Source: Pseudothioclava nitratireducens
GTDB taxonomy: Bacteria > Pseudomonadota > Alphaproteobacteria > Rhodobacterales > Rhodobacteraceae
Direction: 5' to 3'
Length of the DNA: 64,000 bases
Assembly: GCF_029210495.1 (NCBI RefSeq)
Contig: NZ_JARGDK010000006.1
Span: 62,001-126,000, forward strand
Below are positions 51,911 to 60,865 of this stretch, in pieces. The notes beneath the pieces are model-generated. The model saw only the letters and a program-made list of their open reading frames with translations. It had not been told where the DNA came from and searched no databases. The translations under genes and the position numbers were made by a program. The stretch's first letter is position 1, and every line of letters starts with the position of its first letter.

Positions 51911-52408
51911 TCAGGCGACAGGACCAGCAAGCAGGTCCTCGACAAAGACCGAGACAAGCTGCGTCCGCCCGCTCACACCCGCCTTGCGATAGACCGCGTT
52001 GAGATGCGTCTTGACGGTCGCCTCGGAAGAGCCGCGCAGCTCGGCCACCTCGGCGATGGAGAAGCCCTTGATGGTGAACCCCGCCACATCCGCCTCGGAG
52101 GGCGTCAGGCCCCAGGCCGCGAAGCGGTCCTCGATCACCTCCGCCATCGCGCCTTGCGCGACCGAGAGCGCCTTGCTGGTTCGGCTTTGCTGCTTGAGCA
52201 ACACCCAAAGCACCCAGCCCTCGACCACGATCGCGCAGATCAGTGCCAGATTGGCGATGATCTCAAGCCCGACATGAAGCGTGAACCCGCCCGGCTCAAG
52301 CGCATCCTCGATCACATCGCCGAGGAAAAAGCTCGCGCAGAAGGCCTGCACGAGCATCAGAAGGATCAAAGAGATTTCGCGGCTTCGGGTGGTGCGCGGA
52401 GCGGTCAT
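51911..52408 (-). CDS. membrane-anchored LuxR-type HTH regulator
   Basis: A 165-residue protein with two N-terminal membrane spans (about residues 12-30 and 44-70) and a C-terminal LuxR/GerE helix-turn-helix ([23 protein letters not shown]...[25 protein letters not shown]). It has no receiver or autoinducer domain, so signals must come through the membrane part or a partner. It overlaps the cytochrome b561 gene by 4 bp (ATGA), strongly suggesting a functional link. The helix-turn-helix has full length and key residues. Confidence 0.85.
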   Translation of the reverse strand: MTAPRTTRSREISLILLMLVQAFCASFFLGDVIEDALEPGGFTLHVGLEIIANLALICAIVVEGWVLWVLLKQQSRTSKALSVAQGAMAEVIEDRFAAWGLTPSEADVAGFTIKGFSIAEVAELRGSSEATVKTHLNAVYRKAGVSGRTQLVSVFVEDLLAGPVA

Positions 52409-53007
52409 GCGTCCTGTGAGTCCCTGGGCTTGTCCGGTATGGTCTTATAGCCGGTCACCATGGACCGCGGAAGATTGATCCGCAAGCGGCGGCTCTCGAT
52501 CAGGACCGCGGCAATATGGGCAAAGACCGACAGCTCGGCCCAATGCACGAGAAACTCGTGCAGCTCCTCGGGCCATTTCACCCCCCAGAACCGGTCCGTC
52601 GTCATCAGCCAGCCGGAAAAGCCGATCAACAGGAGCGTCCCGATCAGGTTGTAGATCATCAGCGCGCCAAGCGGAGAATGGCCCAGATGCACACGCCGGC
52701 GCCCCGTCGCCATATCCGCCAATTGCCCAAGCGCCGCGCGGATCGAGGGGCGGAAATCGCTGAACCGCGCGTGGCGGGTGCCGACAAACCCCCAGAGGAT
52801 ACGCGCCACCACCAGCCCCACGACGACATAGCCGATCCGCTCGTGCAGCTTGCTTTCCGGGTCGTCGAAAAGCGCATTGGCCGCGAAGAGCACGACCAGC
52901 GTCCAGTGGAACGCGCGCACCAGCGGGTCCCAGACCATGACCGCGCGCGGGTCGGCCTGTCTGCGCGGCCCGGGCCCGGCCGCTTCGAATGTCGTCTCGT
53001 CGCTCAT
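52405..53007 (-). CDS. cytochrome b561-family protein
   Basis: A 200-residue membrane cytochrome b of the b561/Ni-Fe hydrogenase type. About four spans are visible, with heme-ligand candidates in LVRAFHWTLVVLF, ESKLHERIGYVVVG, and HEFLVHWAELSVFAHIAAV. The ATG at 53007 follows GGAGGCACAG. It is encoded between a PepSY protein (55 bp upstream) and the membrane LuxR regulator (4-bp overlap). It likely moves electrons between quinols and a periplasmic or sensory partner. Confidence 0.87.
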   Translation of the reverse strand: MSDETTFEAAGPGPRRQADPRAVMVWDPLVRAFHWTLVVLFAANALFDDPESKLHERIGYVVVGLVVARILWGFVGTRHARFSDFRPSIRAALGQLADMATGRRRVHLGHSPLGALMIYNLIGTLLLIGFSGWLMTTDRFWGVKWPEELHEFLVHWAELSVFAHIAAVLIESRRLRINLPRSMVTGYKTIPDKPRDSQDA

Positions 53008-53062
53008 CTGTGCCTCCATTGAGAAACGGGCGCGGGGGTGTCCCGCGCCCGGACCGGACCGG

Positions 53063-53305
53063 TCAGTCTTTCTTGGTCTCGACGATGTCCATCGCGTCGT
53101 TGAGGTAAATCTCCAGCTTTTCGCCGTCCTTGATGGCATAGGCCTCATAGAGCCCGTCCTCCATCTGGACCGAGCGGACCTCATAGCCCTGCGCGGTGAG
53201 CAAAGCGGTGATCTCGGCCGCCTTGGCCGGGGCCACGTCGTCCGAGGCGAAAGCAGAGCCTGCGGCAAGGGTCAGCAGCGCGGCGGCGGTCAGTTTGCGA
53301 AACAT
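53063..53305 (-). CDS. small exported PepSY-domain protein
   Basis: An 80-residue protein. A signal peptide ends at SAFASDD, and the mature part ([45 protein letters not shown], given as its two halves) is a single PepSY/YpeB-like repeat. It heads the leftward PepSY-cytochrome b561-LuxR unit. PepSY proteins next to cytochrome b are common in redox-linked systems; the specific role is unknown. Confidence 0.82.
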   Translation of the reverse strand: MFRKLTAAALLTLAAGSAFASDDVAPAKAAEITALLTAQGYEVRSVQMEDGLYEAYAIKDGEKLEIYLNDAMDIVETKKD

Positions 53306-53561
53306 AGGGTCAGGTCTCCTGTTGCGGCATGGCGTCATGCCCTGCTCGATGGGACCAAATTGCGCAGCCTCTCCTTGTCTCGCCATCCTCCCGGTGATGC
53401 ATCCGGGCGCCCTCCACCCCGAGTTTGAGACGCCGTTCTGCCCTCGCCCCCTTCTGATCCGGGTGAAGGTGCACTATACCCGACGAGGAATGTTTCAGAA
53501 TCGCCGGCCAGCCCGATGTCGCGGGCTTTCCGGATCGGCGGCACCCATGGCGGAGGATTTA

Positions 53562-54071
53562 ATGGCGGGATCTGTGAACAAGGTCATTCTGGTCGGCAAT
53601 CTGGGGCGCGACCCCGAGGTGCGGACCTTCGCGAATGGCGGCAAGGTCTGCAACCTGCGCATCGCCACCTCTGAAAACTGGCGCGACCGCAACACCGGCG
53701 AGCGCAAGGAACGCACCGAGTGGCACTCGGTTGCGATCTTCTCGGAGCCGCTGGCCAAAATCGCCGAGCAATACCTGCGCAAAGGCTCCAAGGTCTATAT
53801 CGAAGGCCAGCTTGAAACCCGCAAATGGCAGGACCAATCCGGACAGGACCGCTACACGACCGAGGTGGTGCTGCGCCCCTATCGCGGCGAGCTGACGCTG
53901 CTCGACAGCCGGGATGGCGGCGGTTCGGGCGGTGGCTACGGCGGCGGCGGGCAATCCTCGGGCGGCGGCTATGGCGGCGGTTACGATGATCCGGGCTATG
54001 GCGGTGGCAATCAGGGCGGCGGCCAACCCGCGGGTGGCGGCTCGGGCTTCGACGACGAAATCCCGTTCTGA
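53562..54071 (+). CDS. ssb: single-stranded DNA-binding protein
   Basis: A 169-residue SSB. The OB fold ([22 protein letters not shown], then [37 protein letters not shown]) is followed by a glycine-rich linker and the acidic tip DDEIPF that binds partner proteins. GGAGGATTT precedes the ATG at 53562. A Rho-independent terminator follows at 54092. Confidence 0.95.
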   Translation: MAGSVNKVILVGNLGRDPEVRTFANGGKVCNLRIATSENWRDRNTGERKERTEWHSVAIFSEPLAKIAEQYLRKGSKVYIEGQLETRKWQDQSGQDRYTTEVVLRPYRGELTLLDSRDGGGSGGGYGGGGQSSGGGYGGGYDDPGYGGGNQGGGQPAGGGSGFDDEIPF

Positions 54072-54091
54072 TCGACCGGCCCAAACGATAT

Positions 54092-54121
54092 AAACGCCGC
54101 CCTTAAAGGGGCGGCGTTTTT
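54092..54121 (+). terminator. Rho-independent terminator after ssb
   Basis: AAACGCCGCCC (54092-54102) pairs perfectly with GGGCGGCGTTT (54109-54119) around a 6-nt loop and is followed by T residues. It lies 20 bp after the ssb stop. Confidence 0.9.
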
Positions 54122-54157
54122 CATTAGAGTAAAGAAGAAGGGGCAGCCCCCCTGTTC

Positions 54158-55030
54158 TCAGCCGAGCTTGCGCAGCCGCGCGATCAGCGACGAGGTATCC
54201 CAGCGACCGCCGCCCATCTTCTGCACGTCCTTGTAGAACTGATCGACCAGCGCGGTGACCGGCAGGCTCGCCCCGGTTTCATTGGCAGTATCGAGACAGA
54301 TCCCCAGATCCTTGCGCATCCAGTCCACCGCGAAGCCGAACTCGAACGTGTCGGCCTCCATCGTCTTGTAGCGGTTCGCCATCTGCCACGAGCCAGCCGC
54401 ACCTTGCGAGATCACCTCGACCACGTCCGAAATCGAAAGGCCCGCCTTCTCCGCGAAATGGAGACTTTCGGCGAGGCCCTGCACCAGACCCGCAATCGCG
54501 ATCTGATTGCACATCTTGGTGATCTGGCCCGCGCCGCTCTCGCCAAGGCGGCGACAGATCTTGGCATAGGCCGCGATGACCGGCTCCGCCGCGTCATAGG
54601 CGGCCTGATTGCCGCCGCACATGACCGAGAGCACGCCATTCTCGGCGCCCGCCTGCCCACCGGATACCGGCGCATCGACGAACCCCAGACCGGCCTCGGC
54701 GGCAACCGCCGAAAGCTCGCGCGTGACGGCGGCCGAAACCGTCGTGTGATCCACGAAAATCGCGCCGGGCTTCATCCCCGCAAAGGCCCCGGTCTCACCA
54801 AGGCAGACCGCGCGCAGGTCGTCATCATTGCCGACGCAGGCCATGACGAAATCGCAGCCCTCCGCCGCCGCCGCCGGAGTGGCCACCGCGCGCCCGCCAT
54901 GCTCGGCTGCCCAAGCCTCGGCCTTGGCGCCGGTGCGGTTATAGACCGTGACCTCATGGCCCTTGGCCTGCAGATGCCCGGCCATCGGATAGCCCATCAC
55001 CCCAAGCCCCAGAAACGCGACCTTCGCCAT
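54158..55030 (-). CDS. 3-hydroxyisobutyrate dehydrogenase / tartronate semialdehyde reductase-like
   Basis: A 290-residue beta-hydroxyacid dehydrogenase. NAD(P)-binding FLGLGVMGYPMAGHL is at the N-terminus, FVDAPVSGGQAGAENGVLSVMCGG near residue 118 is the substrate signature, and the catalytic lysine lies in ITKMCNQIAIAGL near residue 171. The family includes 3-hydroxyisobutyrate dehydrogenase, GarR and glyoxylate reductases, and sequence alone does not settle the substrate. It stands alone on the leftward strand. Confidence 0.87.
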   Translation of the reverse strand: MAKVAFLGLGVMGYPMAGHLQAKGHEVTVYNRTGAKAEAWAAEHGGRAVATPAAAAEGCDFVMACVGNDDDLRAVCLGETGAFAGMKPGAIFVDHTTVSAAVTRELSAVAAEAGLGFVDAPVSGGQAGAENGVLSVMCGGNQAAYDAAEPVIAAYAKICRRLGESGAGQITKMCNQIAIAGLVQGLAESLHFAEKAGLSISDVVEVISQGAAGSWQMANRYKTMEADTFEFGFAVDWMRKDLGICLDTANETGASLPVTALVDQFYKDVQKMGGGRWDTSSLIARLRKLG

Positions 55031-55135
55031 CTATCACCCCTCCTTGAGCGCCGCACTGGCGCGTTGATAATCCGCTTGGCCTGACTTAGTAACGCCTCAC
55101 CCCCCTGCGTCAACCGGGGGCGCCAGAGCGAGGGC

Positions 55136-57604
55136 ATGATGGTCACGGTGTTTCGATGGATGGTGCGGCTGATATCGCTGGTTTTGCTGGCGGCGATGCT
55201 GGTGCTGCTGGGGCTGTGGTATTTCGCCTCGCGCTCGTTGCCGGACTATGACGAGACCCATCAGGTGAGCGGCATTTCCGCACCCGTCGAGATCGTCCGC
55301 TCGACCGAAAACGTCCCGCATATCTTTGGCGCGACCGATGAGGACGTGTATTTCGGGCTGGGTCTGGCCCATGCGCAGGACCGGCTGTGGCAAATGAGCC
55401 TGCTGCGTCGGACCGTTCAGGGGCGGCTGTCGGAGGTATTCGGAGCGGAGACGCTCAAGACCGACGAGTTGATGCGCCGGCTCGATCTTTATGGCGCGGC
55501 GGTCGACTCGCTCGAAGCGCAGGACGCTCGGACACGCGCCGCGCTTGAGGCCTATGCGCGCGGGGTGAACCAGTGGATCGAACTGGTGAACGAAGGCGCG
55601 CGCGGGCGTGGGGCGCCGGAATTCTGGCTCTTCAAGAACGAGATCGCCTATTGGTCGCCCGCCGACTCTCTGGCGATCCTGAAGCTGATGGCGGTGCAGC
55701 TCTCGACCCAGATCGAGACCGAGGTGCTGCGCGCACAGGTCACGATGCTGGGCCAAGACTGGGCGCGCGACATCCTGCCCGCGATGCCCGGCACCGGGGT
55801 CGCGGCGCTGCCGCGCTATTCCGAGCTGTTCCCGAGTGCCCCCGCACCAAGCGCCATCCGGCACGCCGCGGCCAAGCCCGCCCTCTCGCCCTTTCCGGGG
55901 CGCGATCAGGCGGGGGCGTCCAACGCCTTCGCCGCCGCGCCCGAACGCTCGGCGGCGGGCGGCTCGCTGCTGGCCAATGACCCGCATCTGGGGCTGAGCG
56001 CGCCGACGATCTGGTATCTCGCACGGCTGGAGCTTTCGTCGGGCGGCGTGATCGGAGGCACGATTCCCGGCATGCCGCTGGTGCTGAGCGGGCGCAATGC
56101 GCGGCTGGGTTGGGGGCTGACCTCGACCTATGCCGACGATCAGGACCTCTATATCGAGGAACTCGACCCGCAGAACCCCGAGCGCTATCGCACCCCCGAT
56201 GGCTGGACCGATTTCGAGACCCGCCGCGCGATCATCACCGTGAAGGATGCCGAGCCGGTCACCATCACGCTGCGCTGGACCGCGAACGGGCCGGTGCTGC
56301 CGGGCGGCCATTTCAACCTCGCTGCCGTGACCCCGCCGGGCCATGTGGTCTCGCTGGCCTGGACGGCGCTCGATCATGCCGATGGCTCGATGAGCGCGGC
56401 GATGGCGCTGATGCGCGCGGGCAGCGTGGGCGACGCGATCAGCGCGGCTTCGGGGGTAAAGGCCCCGGTGCAGAACCTTACGCTGGCCGATCAGAATGGC
56501 GTGGCGCTGGTCACGGTGGGCGCGCTGCCGCGCCGCGATCCGGGCCATGTCACCCAAGGCCGGATGCCGAGCCCCGGCTGGGAGGCGCGGAATCGCTGGC
56601 AGGGCACCCTGCCCTTCTCCGCCAACCCGCGCTTCGAGCGCCCGGCGGGCGGTATCGTCATCAACACGAATAACAAGCTGCTCGAACGGCCCTTCCCGAA
56701 CCATGTCAGCTACGATTGGGGCGACAGCCAGCGGGTCCAACGCCTGACGCGGCTCATGGGCGAGCGCGAGGTCCATTCGCGCGACAGCTTCATCGCCGCT
56801 CAACTCGATACGGTCAGCCCCGCCGCGCGCGGGCTCTTGCCGCTGGTCGGCGCCGATCTGTGGTTCACCGGAGAACCCGCCCCCGATGGCACGCCCGAGC
56901 GCACCCGCCAGCGCGCGCTGGAACTGCTGGCCGCGTGGGACGGCGAGATGAACGAGCATCTGCCGGAGCCTCTGATCTTCACCGCCTGGATGCGGGCACT
57001 GCAAACCCGGCTGATCCGCGACGAACTGGGACCGCTGGCGCAGGAATTCACCCATCTTGAGCCGCTCTTCATCGAACGGGTCTTCCGCAATACCGACGGG
57101 GCCGGTCGCTGGTGCGACGTCATGCAGTCCGCCCCCAAGGAAAGCTGCACCGACATCGCGCGCGCAGCCCTCGACGAGGCGCTGCTGGAGCTTGAGACCC
57201 GCTTCGGGCCGAATGTCGAAAGCTGGCGCTGGGGCGACGCGCATGAGGCGCGGCAGGATCACGCGGTGCTGGGCCGGGTGCCCTTCCTGTCGTGGTTCGT
57301 CAACATCCGGCAATCCACCTCGGGCGGGGATTTCACGCTCAACCGCGGCAAGATGGCGGGCAGCGGCGAGGCGCCCTTCGCCAATGTCCATGCCGCCGGC
57401 TTCCGGGGCGTCTATGACTTTGCCGACCCGGACAGTTCGGTCTTCATCACCGCGACGGGGCAGTCGGGCCATCCGCTGTCGCGCCATTACGACGATCTGG
57501 CAGAGCTGTGGCGCCGGGGCGAATACATCCCGATGTCGCTCGACCCGGAGCTGGCGCGGGCGGCGGCGGCGGGGATCACCCGGTTGGAGCCGCGCGGCGA
57601 GTAA
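55136..57604 (+). CDS. penicillin acylase family protein (N-terminal nucleophile hydrolase)
   Basis: An 822-residue penicillin amidase/acylase homologue. An N-terminal hydrophobic segment (residues 5-32) acts as signal or anchor, FGATDEDVYFGLGLAHAQDRLWQM near residue 63 belongs to the alpha subunit, and the autoproteolytic serine is expected in DQAGASNAFAAAPERSAAGG near residue 260, followed by LLANDPHLGLSAP. These enzymes are cleaved into two chains and hydrolyse amides, in many bacteria acyl-homoserine lactones. The LuxR solo at 31618 makes that a possible but unsupported role here. Confidence 0.88.
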   Translation: MMVTVFRWMVRLISLVLLAAMLVLLGLWYFASRSLPDYDETHQVSGISAPVEIVRSTENVPHIFGATDEDVYFGLGLAHAQDRLWQMSLLRRTVQGRLSEVFGAETLKTDELMRRLDLYGAAVDSLEAQDARTRAALEAYARGVNQWIELVNEGARGRGAPEFWLFKNEIAYWSPADSLAILKLMAVQLSTQIETEVLRAQVTMLGQDWARDILPAMPGTGVAALPRYSELFPSAPAPSAIRHAAAKPALSPFPGRDQAGASNAFAAAPERSAAGGSLLANDPHLGLSAPTIWYLARLELSSGGVIGGTIPGMPLVLSGRNARLGWGLTSTYADDQDLYIEELDPQNPERYRTPDGWTDFETRRAIITVKDAEPVTITLRWTANGPVLPGGHFNLAAVTPPGHVVSLAWTALDHADGSMSAAMALMRAGSVGDAISAASGVKAPVQNLTLADQNGVALVTVGALPRRDPGHVTQGRMPSPGWEARNRWQGTLPFSANPRFERPAGGIVINTNNKLLERPFPNHVSYDWGDSQRVQRLTRLMGEREVHSRDSFIAAQLDTVSPAARGLLPLVGADLWFTGEPAPDGTPERTRQRALELLAAWDGEMNEHLPEPLIFTAWMRALQTRLIRDELGPLAQEFTHLEPLFIERVFRNTDGAGRWCDVMQSAPKESCTDIARAALDEALLELETRFGPNVESWRWGDAHEARQDHAVLGRVPFLSWFVNIRQSTSGGDFTLNRGKMAGSGEAPFANVHAAGFRGVYDFADPDSSVFITATGQSGHPLSRHYDDLAELWRRGEYIPMSLDPELARAAAAGITRLEPRGE

Positions 57605-57642
57605 CTCGCGCGGCGCTGACCCGGTGTCGGGTGCCTCCGGCA

Positions 57643-57655
57643 GGAGTATTTCGGG
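57643..57655 (+). repeat. intergenic repeat copy 4
   Basis: GGAGTATTTCGGG, preceded by GTGCCTCCGGCA, lies 39 bp after the penicillin acylase stop and just before the convergent end of hflX. It shares the GGRRTATTTNNGG core and the CCTCCGGC lead-in with the copy at 34382-34411. Confidence 0.6.
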
Positions 57656-57669
57656 TGTGGTGAATGGGC

Positions 57670-58911
57670 TTAGAGCGCGCGGAAGCGTTGGCGCTGGGTC
57701 TCGGTCCAGTTGACGTCAAAGTCCCAGCCGGTCTTGGTCTGACGCTCGGCGCGCACAACGTTTTGCTCATGCAGCCACGCGCGCGCACGTCCCGCAGAGA
57801 AAGGCAGGCTCAGCGTCTCGTCCAGCCGCTCCTCGCCCAGCCGGGCCTCGATCGCCGCCAGCAGCGCCTCCAGCCCTTCGCCCGTCAGCGCCGAGACCGC
57901 CTGCACATCCGCCCGGCGCGCATCCTGCACCAGAAGCGCCTCGCGGGTCGCGGGGCCGAGCGCGTCGATCTTGTTCCAGACCTCGATCAGCGAGACATCC
58001 TCATCCACACCAAGAGATTCGAGGATGTCGCCCACATCGGCGGCCTGCTCCTCGGTTTCGGGATGCGAAATATCGCGCACATGCAGGATCAGATCGGCCT
58101 CGAGCACCTCTTCGAGCGTCGCGCGGAAGGCCGCGACCAGCTCATGCGGCAGGTCCGAGATGAACCCCACCGTGTCCGACATGATCACCTTGCGCCCCGA
58201 CGGCAGCGTGATCCCGCGCATCGTTGGGTCGAGCGTCGCAAACAGCATGTCCTTGGCCATCACCGCGGCCCCGGTCATGCGGTTGAACAGCGTGGATTTG
58301 CCCGCGTTCGTATAACCCACCAGCGCGACGATCGGGAACGGCACCTTACGGCGCGCGGCGCGGTGCAACTCGCGGGTCTTGACGACTTTGGCCAGTTGCC
58401 GACGCAAGCGCACCATCTGCTCGTCGATGGCGCGGCGGTCGGCCTCGATCTGGGTTTCGCCGGGGCCGCCCACGAAGCCAAGCCCGCCGCGCTGACGTTC
58501 AAGGTGGGTCCAGGCGCGGACCAGCCGCGTGCGCTGATAGGAGAGCGCCGCCAACTCGACCTGAAGCACGCCCTCGCGGGTGCGCGCGCGGTCAGCGAAG
58601 ATCTCGAGGATCAGCCCTGTCCGGTCGAGGAGCTTCACGCCCCATTCCTTTTCGAGATTGCGCTGCTGAACGGGCGTCACCGGCCCGTCGACCAGCACGA
58701 GGTCGATCTCCTCGGCGTCGAGCCGCTCCTTCAGTTCAGCGAGCTTACCCGTCCCGAACAGATGCCCCGCATGGGGCTTGGGCAGGCGCACGACCTCTCC
58801 GCCGACGACTTCAAGGCCCGGCAATGCCAGCGCGAGCGACATTGCCTCGGCCAAGGCATGTTCAGGCAAGCGCCGAGAGCCCGCCGCCGAGCGGATCTCG
58901 GGATGGATCAC
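57670..58911 (-). CDS. hflX: GTPase HflX
   Basis: A ribosome-splitting GTPase of 413 residues from the GTG at 58911. The HflX domain (LIDRTG-type VKLLDRTGLILEIFADRARTREG, then GGLGFVGGPGETQIEADRR) is followed by the G domain: GYTNAGKSTLFNRMTG, DTVGFISDLPHELV and NKID. The frame stays open upstream as far as the hfq stop and encodes TRAF directly before VIHPEIRS, residues that I recall as conserved in alphaproteobacterial HflX. A CTG at 58956, overlapping the hfq stop as CTGA and preceded by GAGG, may be the true start. It follows hfq in the classical hfq-hflX order. Confidence 0.93.
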   Translation of the reverse strand: MIHPEIRSAAGSRRLPEHALAEAMSLALALPGLEVVGGEVVRLPKPHAGHLFGTGKLAELKERLDAEEIDLVLVDGPVTPVQQRNLEKEWGVKLLDRTGLILEIFADRARTREGVLQVELAALSYQRTRLVRAWTHLERQRGGLGFVGGPGETQIEADRRAIDEQMVRLRRQLAKVVKTRELHRAARRKVPFPIVALVGYTNAGKSTLFNRMTGAAVMAKDMLFATLDPTMRGITLPSGRKVIMSDTVGFISDLPHELVAAFRATLEEVLEADLILHVRDISHPETEEQAADVGDILESLGVDEDVSLIEVWNKIDALGPATREALLVQDARRADVQAVSALTGEGLEALLAAIEARLGEERLDETLSLPFSAGRARAWLHEQNVVRAERQTKTGWDFDVNWTETQRQRFRAL

Positions 58912-58952
58912 GAAGGCACGTGTCGGCCTCGCCTCGGAAGAGATCAGGTCGC

Positions 58953-59186
58953 TCAGTCTTCACCCTCATAAAGAGAGATCGGCTGACCGGGCATGATCGT
59001 CGAAATCGCGTGTTTATAGACAAGCTGGCTCTGACCATCGCGGCGCAGAAGCACGCAGAAATTGTCGAACCAGGTGATGACGCCCTGCAATTTGACGCCG
59101 TTGATGAGGAAAATCGTCACCGGAACCTTGGTCTTGCGCACATGATTGAGAAATGCGTCCTGCAGGTTCTGTTTATCGCCAGCCAT
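58953..59186 (-). CDS. hfq: RNA chaperone Hfq
   Basis: A 77-residue Hfq of the short alphaproteobacterial form. [30 protein letters not shown] holds the Sm1 motif and [10 protein letters not shown] the Sm2 motif with the conserved KH. It forms a hexameric ring that pairs small RNAs with mRNAs, relevant to the predicted small RNA at 39112-39186. The stop is followed immediately by the hflX frame. Confidence 0.97.
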   Translation of the reverse strand: MAGDKQNLQDAFLNHVRKTKVPVTIFLINGVKLQGVITWFDNFCVLLRRDGQSQLVYKHAISTIMPGQPISLYEGED

Positions 59187-59329
59187 TTCTTAGCCTTTTA
59201 TGTTTTTGTCGCGCGTTTTGGGGGGCAATTCACCCCTCCCGGCCAGTATGGAGAGAAAATCCAGAGATTCCAGCCCCAAAATCAGGTTCTTAGCGGAAGG
59301 CAGCGCAGGGGCGCCCAGTGAAGACGCCC

Positions 59330-60853
59330 TCAGCCGCGCCAGAACTCGGGGTTGAAGAGCGCGATGATTGCAAGTGTTTCGAGCCGCCCGAGCACCATCG
59401 TCATGGCAAAAACGAATTTGGTGAAGACGCTCAGCTCCGCCCAGTAAAGTGGGACATCGCTGGCCACCCCGGCCAGCGGCCCGGTATTCGACAGCGCCGC
59501 GATGGTAAGCACCGTGGCCGGCTCGAAGTCGAGCCCACCCAGCGACACGATGGTCATCACCGCCGCAATCGCAAAGGCGAAGAGCATGAAGAAGATCCAT
59601 GAAATATAGGCCCCCTCGCGGCGCAGACGGCGCGCCGTCGCGCCCCCGCCCGCGACCGAGGCCGGGTGGACCAGCTTGTCGAGTTCGCGCTCGCCATGAC
59701 GCAAGAGCGCATAGACCCGCAACAGCCGCACGCCGCCCGCCGTGGTGGCCACACCGCCCCCGACAATCGCCAGCCCCGCAAGGATAAGCCCGGGCGTGCC
59801 CAGCCCCGACCAGTTGCGCGCCTCATCCCAGACCGAGGACTCGAATCCGGTCGTGGTCAGGAAGGAGAGTGCGGTGAAGATACTGCCCCAAAGCGATTGC
59901 ACGATCGGCGCAACCGCCGCCGGTCCTGAGACGTCGAGCGCCGCGATCCAGTGCCGCACGAACAGAAACGCCGCAACCAGCGCCACCAGCGCACCCGCCA
60001 GCCACAGCTCGGGATCGTGGCGCAGTTTGTCGGAGGCGCGCAACTCGCCACCACCGGGCCAAAGCCTGCGCGAGAGCGCCGGGATCAGGAAGAAGAACAG
60101 GATCAGCTCGCCCCCGATCCCCGACGGCGCACCCGCGACGCCCCCCGCGACCGGCGTGATCCCCGAGGTCGAAAGGGTCGCCATCGCATGGCACAGCGCC
60201 ACGAAAGCGGAATCGCCCGCGACCAGCAGGCAGAACCAGAGCAGCACCGTCAGTCCGAGATAGGCGGGAGCCAGTTCGACAACGAAATGACCCAGACGCT
60301 CCATCGTGTCCGCGCTGCCCTCGCTGCGCGACGCGACGATCGTGGTCGCGCCGCCGGGTCCGCCCGAGGAGAACACCTCGAACCCGCCAAGGCGCATCGG
60401 CGCCAGAACCGCGATGGCGATCACCAGCATGTAGAAACCGCCCAACCAACCCACCGTTGCACGCCACAGATGCAGCGACGGCGCCAGCCGCTCGGGTGCG
60501 AACAGCGTGCCGCCCGTGGTCGTGAAGGCCGAGACCATCTCCCACCACGCGTTGAAGAGGCCGGTATCGGGCACCGCCTCGTTGAAGGGGATCGCAAAGA
60601 CCAGCGGCAAGAGCGTGAAGGCCGCCACCAGCGTCAGCAATTGATCGCGCGCCGGATGACCGCGCGTATTCGACGCGCTCGCCAGCGCCAGTAGCAGCGC
60701 GAGGATCAGAAAGAGCGTGCCGGAGTAGAAAAACGGCCGACCGATATCATGCTGGCGCAACGCCAACGCATGCGCCGCCGGCAGATACATCGCCAATGCC
60801 CCGATCCCAAGGAGGATCACGATCTGGGGCAGGCTGCGCAGCCTCTCGAGCAT
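59330..60853 (-). CDS. trkH: Trk potassium uptake protein TrkH
   Basis: A 507-residue TrkH/KtrB-type membrane protein with four repeated pore segments, such as FTTTGGTLFAPERL near residue 110 and SFLTTTGFESSV near residue 340. It is the K+-conducting subunit that works with TrkA, encoded 12 bp upstream. In many Rhodobacterales the pair sits between ntrX and hfq, as here. The 143-bp gap to hfq contains no gene I can call. Confidence 0.93.
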   Translation of the reverse strand: MLERLRSLPQIVILLGIGALAMYLPAAHALALRQHDIGRPFFYSGTLFLILALLLALASASNTRGHPARDQLLTLVAAFTLLPLVFAIPFNEAVPDTGLFNAWWEMVSAFTTTGGTLFAPERLAPSLHLWRATVGWLGGFYMLVIAIAVLAPMRLGGFEVFSSGGPGGATTIVASRSEGSADTMERLGHFVVELAPAYLGLTVLLWFCLLVAGDSAFVALCHAMATLSTSGITPVAGGVAGAPSGIGGELILFFFLIPALSRRLWPGGGELRASDKLRHDPELWLAGALVALVAAFLFVRHWIAALDVSGPAAVAPIVQSLWGSIFTALSFLTTTGFESSVWDEARNWSGLGTPGLILAGLAIVGGGVATTAGGVRLLRVYALLRHGERELDKLVHPASVAGGGATARRLRREGAYISWIFFMLFAFAIAAVMTIVSLGGLDFEPATVLTIAALSNTGPLAGVASDVPLYWAELSVFTKFVFAMTMVLGRLETLAIIALFNPEFWRG

Positions 60854-60865
60854 CGCGCGCCCGCC

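Noticed and set aside
53930-54060. Glycine-rich repeat-like stretch in ssb
   Set aside because: A low-complexity glycine linker before the acidic tip is normal for bacterial SSB.
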